From Microcystis viridis FACHB-1342 (GTDB lineage Bacteria; Cyanobacteriota; Cyanobacteriia; Cyanobacteriales; Microcystaceae), in the NCBI RefSeq assembly GCF_014698335.1, contig NZ_JACJSV010000007.1, positions 32,193-96,192 on the forward strand: a DNA stretch of 64,000 bases. Reading direction: 5' to 3'. The notes beneath the pieces were generated by a model. It was not told where the DNA came from. It made no database searches and saw only the letters and a list, made by a program, of their open reading frames with translations. Shown one piece after another: positions 35,432-42,706 of the stretch. Made by a program: the position numbers and the translations under genes. Position 1 is the stretch's first letter; each line of letters begins with the position of its first letter.

Positions 35432-35626
35432 TATTTATGTCCTGGTGGATGACTGGTATCAAGAACAGGGATATCGCTTGACTCCCATGCTACCTGGACC
35501 TGAGCCTAGTTTCAGTGATAGTGAAATGTTGACCTTTTGGTTTATTCCCCGAACGCTCCCGCAGCAGAATCCGTATTGCAGTTCATTCAAAGCAACAATA
35601 TCCTAGCCGACAAGGGGTTTATTGGT

Positions 35627-35949
35627 AAGTAGTCGTGCAAAATTAATTTCCTAGTAAAGATAGGCACTCATGCAAGAGGCAAAAGGCAAGAGGGGGTTAG
35701 ATATGTGTAATTAGGGTCTGCTGAATAAATCTAAAAACCTTGTTGGATAAGACTTTTAGACTTGTTTTTACTCAAAAAGTGCCAGCCGTTGCGGGGATCG
35801 GGGGGAAAATTCAGGTACTTTTTCCCTGAAAATTAGGTAATTGACTACCTCAAAATCGGTAAAACCCCACACCCCACACCCCACACCCCACACCCTGCCC
35901 CCAGGAAAAGCTTTTTCAGCAAACCCTAATTAATTTTGCTTAGGTACTT
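35627..35949. mobile_element. MITE A copy interrupted by MITE B
   Basis: The left end is AAGTAGTCGTGCAAAATTAA at 35627 and the right end reads (from the other strand) AAGTACCTAAGCAAAATTAA, ending at 35949. The interior AAGAGGCAAAAGGCAAGAGG corresponds to the reverse complement of the copy at 9428-9534. A MITE B sits inside at 35714-35926, so MITE A arrived first. Without the inserted element it is about 104 bp. Confidence 0.75.
35714..35926. mobile_element. MITE B nested inside MITE A
   Basis: Opposite orientation to the neighbour at 35219: the CACACCC array lies near its right end. It starts GGGTCTGCTGAATAAATC and ends TTCAGCAAACCC. Flanks are TAATTA at 35708-35713 and TAATTA at 35927-35932. 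The empty-site sequence is known from the other MITE A copy (GTGTAATTAATTTTGC), which proves the duplicated 6 bp directly. Confidence 0.88.
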
Positions 35950-36112
35950 AAATCGAAATCCGCTAGTTTTACTCGATGGCTTTCTCGGCGCGCTCCCCTA
36001 TAGTATATATGTATGGGGGAAGTTCAGTTAAAACGCGGTAGAGAAACTGGGCAACCTTGTATGTTATTAAATTATGTAATAACATGATATGTAGTAAACT
36101 TTGCCTAAAATC

Positions 36113-36433
36113 ATGAGTAACAAACAATACAATCTAACCTGGGCTAGGATAGGCAATGCTTCAGGTTTCCGTTTGAGTGCCAGTTTTTTTAAGGATAATC
36201 CCCAGTTTAAGGAAGCTAAAGGTGCTGTTGAAGTTATCAGCCCTGATACCTTATTAGTCCGCTTACAGCCTCAATCTGTAGAACAGGAGGAAGATGAACT
36301 GATGATGAGTTTATTTTTAGATTTTCTGACCAAGCAAGCCCTATTAAATCCTGATGCTGAGTTAGAAGCTTATACGGAAGCGATGGCAGCGGTCGATGAA
36401 GAGTTGATGACAGGAGTAGAACTTGATAGTTAA
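36113..36433 (+). CDS. PrlF-like antitoxin of a YhaV module
   Basis: 106 aa from ATG 36113 (MSNKQYNLTWARIGNASGFR); the frame also opens at a TTG four codons upstream. A short AbrB/SpoVT-like beta region (GFRLSASFFKDNPQFKEAKG, then AVEVISPDTLLVRLQPQ) is followed by an acidic helical tail (MMSLFLDFLTKQALLNPDAE), the layout of the antitoxins preceding YhaV toxins. Its stop overlaps the toxin start by 11 bp. PrlF-type antitoxins neutralise YhaV and autoregulate the operon. Confidence 0.8.
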   Translation: MSNKQYNLTWARIGNASGFRLSASFFKDNPQFKEAKGAVEVISPDTLLVRLQPQSVEQEEDELMMSLFLDFLTKQALLNPDAELEAYTEAMAAVDEELMTGVELDS

Positions 36434-36866
36434 CGGTTGGCGAATCTACTTTATTAAAAGACTTTTTGGGCAACAACGCCGCGATTTACAAGTTGAGGTT
36501 CGTAAACTAAAAAACACCTTGCCAACAGAAGCATACCGTACTCATTCTACAGTCAAACTCTACAGGGCGATTATGGTCGCCATTAAAGAAAAAATCCCTC
36601 TCGACCCTTTTGCTTCCCATTTTGCTCTGACTGGGGCGCTCAAGCATTACGGAAGAGTCAAAAAGATGGGACTACCTGACCGTTATCGCTTATTCTTTCG
36701 GGCTATACAAACCGAGGAGTATAAAGCAATTTTTGTTTTATGGCTAGGCTATCCTCGCAAACAAGGGGATAAAAATGATTGTTACAAAGTTTTCACAAAA
36801 ATGGTTGAGCGAGGTGATTTTCCCAATTCTCTTGACGCTTTAATCCTTGATAGCCAAGAAGATTAG
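36423..36866 (+). CDS. YhaV-family toxin
   Basis: 147 aa. YhaV is a translation-dependent ribonuclease of the RelE superfamily. The family pattern is clear: NGWRIYFIKRLFGQQRRDLQ, PLDPFASHFALTGALKHYGR, DRYRLFFRAIQTEEYKAIFV and LGYPRKQGDKNDCYKVFTKM. The only start that keeps the NGW motif is TTG at 36423 (TTGATAGTTAACGGTTGG), overlapping the antitoxin by 11 bp, a reason to accept a non-ATG start coupled to the upstream gene. Confidence 0.88.
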   Translation: MIVNGWRIYFIKRLFGQQRRDLQVEVRKLKNTLPTEAYRTHSTVKLYRAIMVAIKEKIPLDPFASHFALTGALKHYGRVKKMGLPDRYRLFFRAIQTEEYKAIFVLWLGYPRKQGDKNDCYKVFTKMVERGDFPNSLDALILDSQED

Positions 36867-37012
36867 CTAGTGATAAGGTGGTTGAAAAAGCGATCGTAAC
36901 CCACAGATACACTTTCAACTGCGCCTCCACAGAAAGATTGCGATCTAACGTTAGCATGAGATCGATGATCGCACTAAGATGATATGATAGTAGTGCATTT
37001 TCCTAATTATTG

Positions 37013-37294
37013 ATGATTAAGAGTTTTGCATCTAAGGAGACAGAGCAAGTATTCAAACGTAAATTTTCACGAAAATTACCTCAAGATATTCAACGAAATG
37101 CTCGGAGAAAGCTAGAAGTTTTAGACGCGGCCGAAACTTTACAGGATTTATGCATTCCTCCATCTAATCGGTTGGAAAAACTCTCAGGAGATAGAAAAAA
37201 TCAGCATAGTATCCGAATTAACGATCAGTGGCGGATCTGTTTTATTTGGAAAAATGGCAACGCCTACAATGTAGAAATAGTCGATTATCATTAA
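37013..37294 (+). CDS. higB: HigB-family toxin
   Basis: 93 aa from ATG 37013. HigB (RelE superfamily) cleaves ribosome-bound mRNA. Motifs: the N-terminal IKSFASKETEQVFKRKFSRK, the LEKLSGDRKNQHSIRINDQW segment and CFIWKNGNAYNVEIVDYH, with the R-I-N-D-Q-W-R-I-C-F core typical of HigB and the terminal DYH. In this class the toxin precedes the antitoxin, and HigA follows 16 bp downstream. Second TA module in a row on this strand. Confidence 0.92.
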   Translation: MIKSFASKETEQVFKRKFSRKLPQDIQRNARRKLEVLDAAETLQDLCIPPSNRLEKLSGDRKNQHSIRINDQWRICFIWKNGNAYNVEIVDYH

Positions 37295-37310
37295 TTGTCA
37301 CTCAATAATC

Positions 37311-37625
37311 ATGACTGAGAAAAAATTATTAGCCCCCATTCATCCTGGTGAGATTCTGTTGGAAGAATTTCTCAAACCGATGGAAATTAGCCAAGAACGT
37401 TTGGCAGAAGATCTTAATGTACCAATAGAGCAAATCAAGGAAATTATCGAGGAAAAGCGAGGAATTACTGCCGATATTGCCTTAAGGCTTTCTCGTTATT
37501 TTGGTATGTCTGAAAGGTTCTGGATGAATCTTCAAACAAGGTATGATATTGAAGTAGAAAAAGATAGGCTCAGAGAACGTTTAGAGAAGGAAGTAAAAGT
37601 CTATGCTGCTTCACAAGCACTGTAG
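37311..37625 (+). CDS. higA: HigA-family antitoxin (XRE-type HTH)
   Basis: 104 aa. Family signature: PIHPGEILLEEFLKPMEISQ at the N-terminus, the HTH (LAEDLNVPIEQIKEIIEEKR, then GITADIALRLSRYFGMSERF) and WMNLQTRYDIEVEKDRL. It neutralises HigB and represses the promoter through the XRE helix-turn-helix. The 16-bp spacing and shared strand support an operon. ATG start 37311. Confidence 0.94.
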   Translation: MTEKKLLAPIHPGEILLEEFLKPMEISQERLAEDLNVPIEQIKEIIEEKRGITADIALRLSRYFGMSERFWMNLQTRYDIEVEKDRLRERLEKEVKVYAASQAL

Positions 37626-37668
37626 CATAACCGAAAAAATAGGGGAAGAATAATAATTTTAACCCCCC

Positions 37669-37760
37669 GTAGGGTGGATTAGCGCAGCGTAATCCACCAT
37701 TACATCAATTATTGAATAACCATAGATTAGGTGCGTTACACTTCGTTAACGCACCCTACA
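37669..37760. repeat. Palindromic GTAGGGTG repeat (MITE D-like)
   Basis: The left arm is GTAGGGTGGATTAGCGCAGC with GTAATCCACC, and the right arm is GGTGCGTTACACTTCG with TTAACGCACCCTAC. The two outer ends (GTAGGGTG and CACCCTAC) are inverted repeats, and each arm is also self-complementary. The same ends occur at 21576-21738. Non-coding. Confidence 0.55.
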
Positions 37761-37789
37761 AGAGCGGCGATCGCACTAAAATGATTAAG

Positions 37790-38560
37790 TCATCCATTCG
37801 GCAGCAACCAACCTTGAATTACTGCCTTCACAACCTTGAGATATTTGTTGTCCACGATAAATTCGTCAATGGCTGTTTTACTTCCTTCTTTTAGTGCAGC
37901 AATTACTCGTTGTTTTAGATCAGGCTTTGTTGCAATATTAACATAAGTTATTTTGTCAGCTTCAGTTGCAGTCGGATTTGTTTTTTCAAGCTGTTCCAGG
38001 AGTTTTTGAATTTCAGCAGCAGCTTCTGCGAGAGTTTTTTCGTTATCAGTTCTCTGATTAAAGGAATTGTCTATTCTCTGATTAAAGGAATTGTCTATTT
38101 CAGAATGACTGACAACCACAGGATTGATCTGCCCGAAATTGGGTCCATTGAAATTATTAGTCACTGCCACCTCCAGTGGTTCATCTCTCTTTATAATGGG
38201 TTCTAAAAGGAGCAATGCAGCCTCATAGGAATCAAGAGTCGCCTTTCTGGCCTGATCAGAGATCGCTTGCAAAACCCTTGCTCGATCTGCGGGATTCTGA
38301 ATAGTAATCGCTCTTCGCATCTCTTGGAGCATCCCGTTCAACCCGTTCAAGGCCACAGTGACACAACTTGAAGCGGATCCGTACAGATCATCAGAAACAA
38401 AGGGACGCCCCCTTTCACAGGCGAGATACGCCTCCTTTAGGGGAACCATATCGTCCCCCCCAAATGAAGTCGCCCCCTGCATTTGGCGAACGATGCCATC
38501 ACGAATGTATTCTCTCAAGGCCAAAAGAGAATCCCAAATCGATTGCGTATGACTTTTCAT
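37790..38560 (-). CDS. 256-aa protein with a recurrent cyanobacterial C-terminal region
   Basis: ATG 38560 preceded by AGGAG 6-10 bases upstream is the best start; a GTG two codons earlier is in frame. Residues ~1-130 form a helical region with Cys-containing motifs (AYLACERGRPFVSDDLYGSA). A duplicated octet follows (IDNSFNQRIDNSFNQR, residues ~160-175). The last ~85 residues (LAEAAAEIQKLLEQLEKTNP ... LKQRVIAALKEGSKTAIDEF ... VVKAVIQGWLLPNG) match a C-terminal region I recall at the ends of many unrelated cyanobacterial proteins. I do not know its function. Confidence 0.75.
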   Translation of the reverse strand: MKSHTQSIWDSLLALREYIRDGIVRQMQGATSFGGDDMVPLKEAYLACERGRPFVSDDLYGSASSCVTVALNGLNGMLQEMRRAITIQNPADRARVLQAISDQARKATLDSYEAALLLLEPIIKRDEPLEVAVTNNFNGPNFGQINPVVVSHSEIDNSFNQRIDNSFNQRTDNEKTLAEAAAEIQKLLEQLEKTNPTATEADKITYVNIATKPDLKQRVIAALKEGSKTAIDEFIVDNKYLKVVKAVIQGWLLPNG

Positions 38561-38679
38561 CAGCACTCCTTTCTTGTAGCCTAACTATTAATTATACCGC
38601 TCGACTTTTAGACAGAGTCCGAGAAGTCATGCGTCTCAAGCACTTTAGCTTGAAGACGGAAAAATTGCATTCGAGATTT

Positions 38680-38866
38680 GGCTCTTCGGTTTGTGTTATG
38701 CAATGAATGGAGGTTATAAGGGATGGAACCCTTATAGAGAAAGACATTTGGCGATTTTTGTCAATTGTTTTTGCTCTAGAGCGAACTAATCAATTAAGTC
38801 TCTTGCCAGATAAGGATTTAGTCGATTTATGCCCCCCTATCGAACCATACCAAGTAACGAAGAACC
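38680..38866. mobile_element. MITE C (ISL3-like ends), copy 1
   Basis: It begins GGCTCTTCGGTTTGTGTTAT and ends ACCAAGTAACGAAGAACC, whose reverse complement GGTTCTTCGTTACTTGG matches the left end over the first nine bases. A near-identical element lies at 47686-47873. The flanks here show no clear duplication. The ORF started inside it (ending IEPYQVTKN) is conserved in both copies but is part of the element. Confidence 0.65.
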
Positions 38867-38904
38867 TGAAAACTCACATCTGCTCACTGATCACTGATTG
38901 CCTC

Positions 38905-40224
38905 CTATTGACACAAACGTTGATAAACTGTGGCTAAAGCTTGGACATCACCGACGTTACCCGGGAAAAGAACCACGGGTAAATTAGGAAAGAGATGATG
39001 ATCGGCTGCTGTACGGACCATGGAGACACCGGGGAGAATCTGACCGAGTAAACGGGCCGATTGCAGGCTTAAACCCGTACTTAAGACATCATTAGAGGTA
39101 ATTCCGCCTTTACTGATTAAAAAACTGATGTCACTGGGTAAACCCTTAACAATGTCCATTAACAGGGTGGAGACGGCAACCCCAAAATCAAGACGTTTCT
39201 GCACAGAGGCAAAGGTTAACTCTTGCCGACTGGTATAGATCACGGGGGTTTGTTTATTTTTGTGAATAAGCTTGACTTTTTCCAGAGCTTGTGCTAGGAG
39301 TTGATCTCGTTGCTCAGGACGATCGCGCAATGCCGTCACATCGATTTCGACTCCGACGGTGTTGGGTTGTTGAAGCAGTTTATCTAATTGTTGGCTAGTT
39401 TTTTTGACGTGGGAACCGACGATAATTGCCCCGGCTTCCCCCGTGGGCTTATACTTACCCATAGATTCGGGTGCGATCGGTTGAGTTCCTAAATTAGCCA
39501 AAGAAGTTAGAATACTGGCGGCACTACGGAATAAAAATTTTTTTCCTTCCCCTGCGGCGGTTAAAATATCTTCAGCAAAGCGATCGAGATCCGCTTGAGT
39601 TTCCCCATCTACCACCCCACATTGATTATTTTTGAGCTTTTGCAGTCGTTCTAAACTACCTTGACGGATATCTGCCAGTAAAAATCTCTCTACATCATCT
39701 GCTTTAATTTTACCTTGCGTTTTCTCCTCCAAATAATCCGGCAGATAACTATAGTGATAGGCAAAAACCGAATCGCGAGCGAATTCCGTCTCGTGGACGG
39801 GAGTGGGAACGCCATCGATGATTAAATAGTGAATACTATCACGGGTGATTCTACCTCCCTCAAAAAAGGCTGGAATCAGGAAATGTGCATCAAAACCGCC
39901 CAATTCTTCGGCAATAACATCAGTTTCGATCGGATAATGCCCGCGCAGGGTAGAATCGGAACGACTAACCACCAAAAAATCCTCGATTCCCTCTTTAGTT
40001 AAGGCAGTTTTCAGATTATGACAGACTTCTCTGGTGACAGACTCGGCTTTTTCGGGGGTTAAAGCGCGAGTATTGGTCAAAACAAAGAAAATTGGCGCAT
40101 TATCTGCCAATCCCAAGCGGAGAGTATCTTCATCCCACCGCATCAATAACAGACAACTATGGACTGTTTGGGAACCTGTCGGGTCGTCATCTAAGACTAT
40201 AATTTTAGGTCTATTATTGCTCAT
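38905..40224 (-). CDS. Four-carbon acid sugar kinase family protein (DUF1537)
   Basis: 439 aa, full length. The N-terminal kinase domain carries IIVLDDDPTGSQTVHSCLLL and VVSRSDSTLRGHYPIETDV, and the C-terminal nucleotide-binding domain has ISKGGITSNDVLSTGLSL, both hallmarks of the OtnK/DtnK fold. Relatives phosphorylate four-carbon acid sugars such as erythronate or threonate derivatives. The physiological substrate in cyanobacteria is not settled. It stands alone; ATG start at 40224. Confidence 0.9.
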   Translation of the reverse strand: MSNNRPKIIVLDDDPTGSQTVHSCLLLMRWDEDTLRLGLADNAPIFFVLTNTRALTPEKAESVTREVCHNLKTALTKEGIEDFLVVSRSDSTLRGHYPIETDVIAEELGGFDAHFLIPAFFEGGRITRDSIHYLIIDGVPTPVHETEFARDSVFAYHYSYLPDYLEEKTQGKIKADDVERFLLADIRQGSLERLQKLKNNQCGVVDGETQADLDRFAEDILTAAGEGKKFLFRSAASILTSLANLGTQPIAPESMGKYKPTGEAGAIIVGSHVKKTSQQLDKLLQQPNTVGVEIDVTALRDRPEQRDQLLAQALEKVKLIHKNKQTPVIYTSRQELTFASVQKRLDFGVAVSTLLMDIVKGLPSDISFLISKGGITSNDVLSTGLSLQSARLLGQILPGVSMVRTAADHHLFPNLPVVLFPGNVGDVQALATVYQRLCQ

Positions 40225-40374
40225 ATATTTTTTATCAGGATGGGAGGGACGGGGGAATTAAGAGAATCTGGTTAATAGTTTATCGGGTTCTGGTTCCCCA
40301 TTAAAGTCGTCCCCTCCCTAAGCAACCGCTATCAATCTTGATCACAATCTGTCCAATATAGGATAAGCTATACC

Positions 40375-41211
40375 ATGATTCATACAGTGACGAAGTTGAG
40401 CGCGGGAGACTTCCCTTTGAATACGTTAATCCACCCCACTGCGGTTATCCATCCGTCGGCAAAACTTGATCCCAAGGTTAAAGTTGGTCCCTATGCTGTG
40501 ATCGGGGCCAATGTGGAAATTGAAGCTGATACAATTATTGATGCCCATGTGGTCATTGAAGGTCCGACTAAAATTGGCAAGGGTAATCATATTTTTTCTG
40601 GGGCTGTTATTGGTAATGAACCACAGGATTTAAAGTATAAAGGGGGCGAAAGTAGCGTAGAAATTGGTGATTATAACCAAATTCGCGAGTTTGTCACGAT
40701 TAATCGCGCCACGGATACGGGAGAAGTTACCCAAATTGGCAGTAATAATTTATTAATGGCCTATGTTCACGTTGCCCATAATTGTATTTTGCAAGATAAC
40801 ATTATTATCGCTAATAGTGTCGCCTTGGCCGGTCATGTCCAGATCGAATCAAAAGCAGTTATCGGAGGGGTTTTAGGAGTACATCAATTTGTTCATATTG
40901 GCAAAATGGCCATGTTAGGAGGAATGAGTCGTATTGATCGCGATGTTCCCCCTTTTACTTTAGTGGAAGGCAATCCCTGTCGCGTGCGAACTCTTAATTT
41001 AGTCGGTTTACAAAGGGCCGGTTTTACCGATGAAGATTTAACTTTACTGAAAAAAGCTTTTCGGATTATCTATCGTTCTAATATAAATCTTCAGGAGGCT
41101 TTAGAACAAGTTTCTCTCTTAACCGATAACCCCCATGTTCAACATCTCTGTCAATTTTTACAATCCTCTACCACGGGAGAAAAACGTCGCGGTTTAATTC
41201 CGGGGAAATAA
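40375..41211 (+). CDS. lpxA: UDP-N-acetylglucosamine acyltransferase
   Basis: 278 aa. It transfers the 3-hydroxyacyl chain from ACP to UDP-GlcNAc, the first step of lipid A synthesis. Left-handed parallel beta-helix hexapeptide repeats run through the first ~190 residues (IHPSAKLDPKVKVGPYAVIG, GPTKIGKGNHIFSGAVIG), the catalytic His region is AYVHVAHNC, and GMSRIDRDVPPFTLVEGNP follows. The ATG at 40375 adds ~18 residues to the core and is the only good start. lpxB follows on the same strand after a repeat-filled 226 bp. Confidence 0.96.
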   Translation: MIHTVTKLSAGDFPLNTLIHPTAVIHPSAKLDPKVKVGPYAVIGANVEIEADTIIDAHVVIEGPTKIGKGNHIFSGAVIGNEPQDLKYKGGESSVEIGDYNQIREFVTINRATDTGEVTQIGSNNLLMAYVHVAHNCILQDNIIIANSVALAGHVQIESKAVIGGVLGVHQFVHIGKMAMLGGMSRIDRDVPPFTLVEGNPCRVRTLNLVGLQRAGFTDEDLTLLKKAFRIIYRSNINLQEALEQVSLLTDNPHVQHLCQFLQSSTTGEKRRGLIPGK

Positions 41212-41229
41212 TTTTTTTATTGAGGAACA

Positions 41230-41410
41230 GGGAGTGGGGTGTGGGGTGTGGGGTGTAGGGTGTGGGGTGTAGGGTGTGGGGTGTAGGGTGTGGGGTGATG
41301 GGGAAGTGGGGAAGTGGGGAAGTGGGAAGAATAAATAAAAATAATCTCGTGTCTCCTGACTCCTATCTCCAGCAATCCTGAATCCTGAATCCTGTCTCCT
41401 GACTTCTGAA
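41230..41410. repeat. Composite heptamer repeat, inverted copy
   Basis: The TGTGGGG/TGTAGGG heptamer array (about ten units, with alternating G and A variants) is followed by GGGGAAGTGGGGAAGTGGGG, an A/T linker, then CTCCTGACTCCTATCTCC and CTGAATCCTGAATCCTGTCT. This is the reverse complement of the module at 11172-11288. It fills the lpxA-lpxB gap. Confidence 0.8.
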
Positions 41411-41437
41411 GTCTTTTATTATCAAATAATTATCCAA

Positions 41438-42667
41438 ATGCGTATATTTATTAGTACGGGTGAGGTATCGGGTGATTTACAGGCAGCCATGCTGATTGAA
41501 TCCCTTTTTAAACTAGCTAAAACCCAGGCAATTGAGTTAGAAATTTTTGCATTAGGTGGCGATCGCATGGAGTTAGCCGGAGCAAAAATGTTGGGTAAAA
41601 CCACTCGACTGGCTGCCATGGGATTAATTGAATCTATCCCCTTTATTTTGCCAACCTTACAACTACAAAAACGAGCAAAAGAGTTTTTTAGAGATAATCC
41701 CCCTGATATCATTATTTTAATTGATTATGTGGGGGCAAATGTGGCGATCGGTCAGTCGGCTAAAAAAATTATTCCCGATGTCCCAATAATTTATTATATT
41801 GCCCCGCAGGTGTGGATTTGGTCAGAAGAAAATATTCCCTCAGCTAAACTCAGGGCCACAGCAGAAAAGTTATTTAATACGGAAAAATTAATCGCCGTCA
41901 CCGATAAATTATTGGCAATTTTTCCCGCTGAAGCTCGTTTTTTTGAAACAAAAGGTTTACCGGTAACTTGGGTGGGACATCCTTTAGTTGATCGTATGGC
42001 TAATGCTCCCAATCGGCAAGAAATGCGGCAAAAATGGGCAATAAAACCCGAAGAAACGGTAATCGCTTTATTACCTGCTTCCCGTCAACAGGAGTTTAAA
42101 TATCTCGTGCCGACGGTGTGTGCTGCTGCTAAAAAATTACAGGAAAAAATTCCCGATATTAAGTTTTTAATTCCCGTTCCCCTAGCTTTATACGAACCAA
42201 AAATGCGAGAATTAGTAGCGGAATATGGATTAAATGCGGTGATTATGGAACGAGATCAGACTTTAGAAGCGATTGCCGCAGCCGATCTGGCTGTGGCTAA
42301 GTCTGGTACAGTTAATCTCGAAATTGCTTTGTTAAATGTGCCGCAGGTGGTGGTTTACCGTTTAAGTGCAGTTACTGCTTGGATTGCCCGCAATATTATG
42401 AAGCTTTCTGTACCATTTGTCTCACCAGTAAATTTAGTTTTAATGCGAGAAATTGTTCCCGAATTATTACAAGAGGAAGCTAACCCAGAAAGAATTATGC
42501 AGGAATGTCTAGATTTATTATTAAATCAGCAACGTCGCCAAAAAATGTTAGATGAATACGCAGAAACTAAAGCCGGTTTAGGAACAGTAGGCAGTTGTGA
42601 GCGAGTGGCACAAGAGGTACTTAATTTTACGGATCAAGTTCCGAAAAACCAGAAAAAAGCGGGGTAA
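41438..42667 (+). CDS. lpxB: Lipid-A-disaccharide synthase
   Basis: 409 aa, slightly longer than the usual ~385. It condenses UDP-2,3-diacylglucosamine with lipid X. Landmarks: the N-terminal IFISTGEVSGDLQAAMLIES, LIDYVGANVAIGQ with the catalytic Asp region, IIYYIAPQVWIWSEENIPSA, GHPLVDRM, LLPASRQQEFKYLVPT and the C-terminal VAKSGTVNLEIALLNVPQVV. The last ~20 residues (TDQVPKNQKKAG) are a polar tail. ATG 41438. Confidence 0.95.
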   Translation: MRIFISTGEVSGDLQAAMLIESLFKLAKTQAIELEIFALGGDRMELAGAKMLGKTTRLAAMGLIESIPFILPTLQLQKRAKEFFRDNPPDIIILIDYVGANVAIGQSAKKIIPDVPIIYYIAPQVWIWSEENIPSAKLRATAEKLFNTEKLIAVTDKLLAIFPAEARFFETKGLPVTWVGHPLVDRMANAPNRQEMRQKWAIKPEETVIALLPASRQQEFKYLVPTVCAAAKKLQEKIPDIKFLIPVPLALYEPKMRELVAEYGLNAVIMERDQTLEAIAAADLAVAKSGTVNLEIALLNVPQVVVYRLSAVTAWIARNIMKLSVPFVSPVNLVLMREIVPELLQEEANPERIMQECLDLLLNQQRRQKMLDEYAETKAGLGTVGSCERVAQEVLNFTDQVPKNQKKAG

Positions 42668-42706
42668 TTTGCCACTACCCCACCAAATATTATCAAGGAA
42701 TTACGA

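Larger units (their letters stand above)
35178..35997 (+). pseudogene. IS982-like transposase relic split by three MITE insertions
   Basis: The first part reads MNRIDAPTLLTII, and past the first MITE YVLVDDWYQEQGYRLTPMLP then GPEPSFSDSEMLT, like the N-terminus of IS982-group transposases. An internal deletion follows, then NNILADKGFIG just before MITE A at 35627. Removing MITE A leaves ILADKGFIGKSKSASFTRWL in frame to about 35997. The DDE core is lost. When one flanking duplication is removed, the codons around the first MITE join cleanly in frame. The family name is from memory of similar proteins. Confidence 0.55.

Noticed and set aside
38707..38937. 76-aa plus-strand ORF and its match at 47729-47938
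   Set aside because: They start inside MITE C copies and run into unrelated flanks. Treated as part of the element, though the shared segment is mentioned as a finding.
40375..42667. Full lpx operon (lpxC-fabZ-lpxA-lpxB)
   Set aside because: Only lpxA and lpxB are present. The upstream gene is a divergent DUF1537 kinase, so no lpxC or fabZ here.
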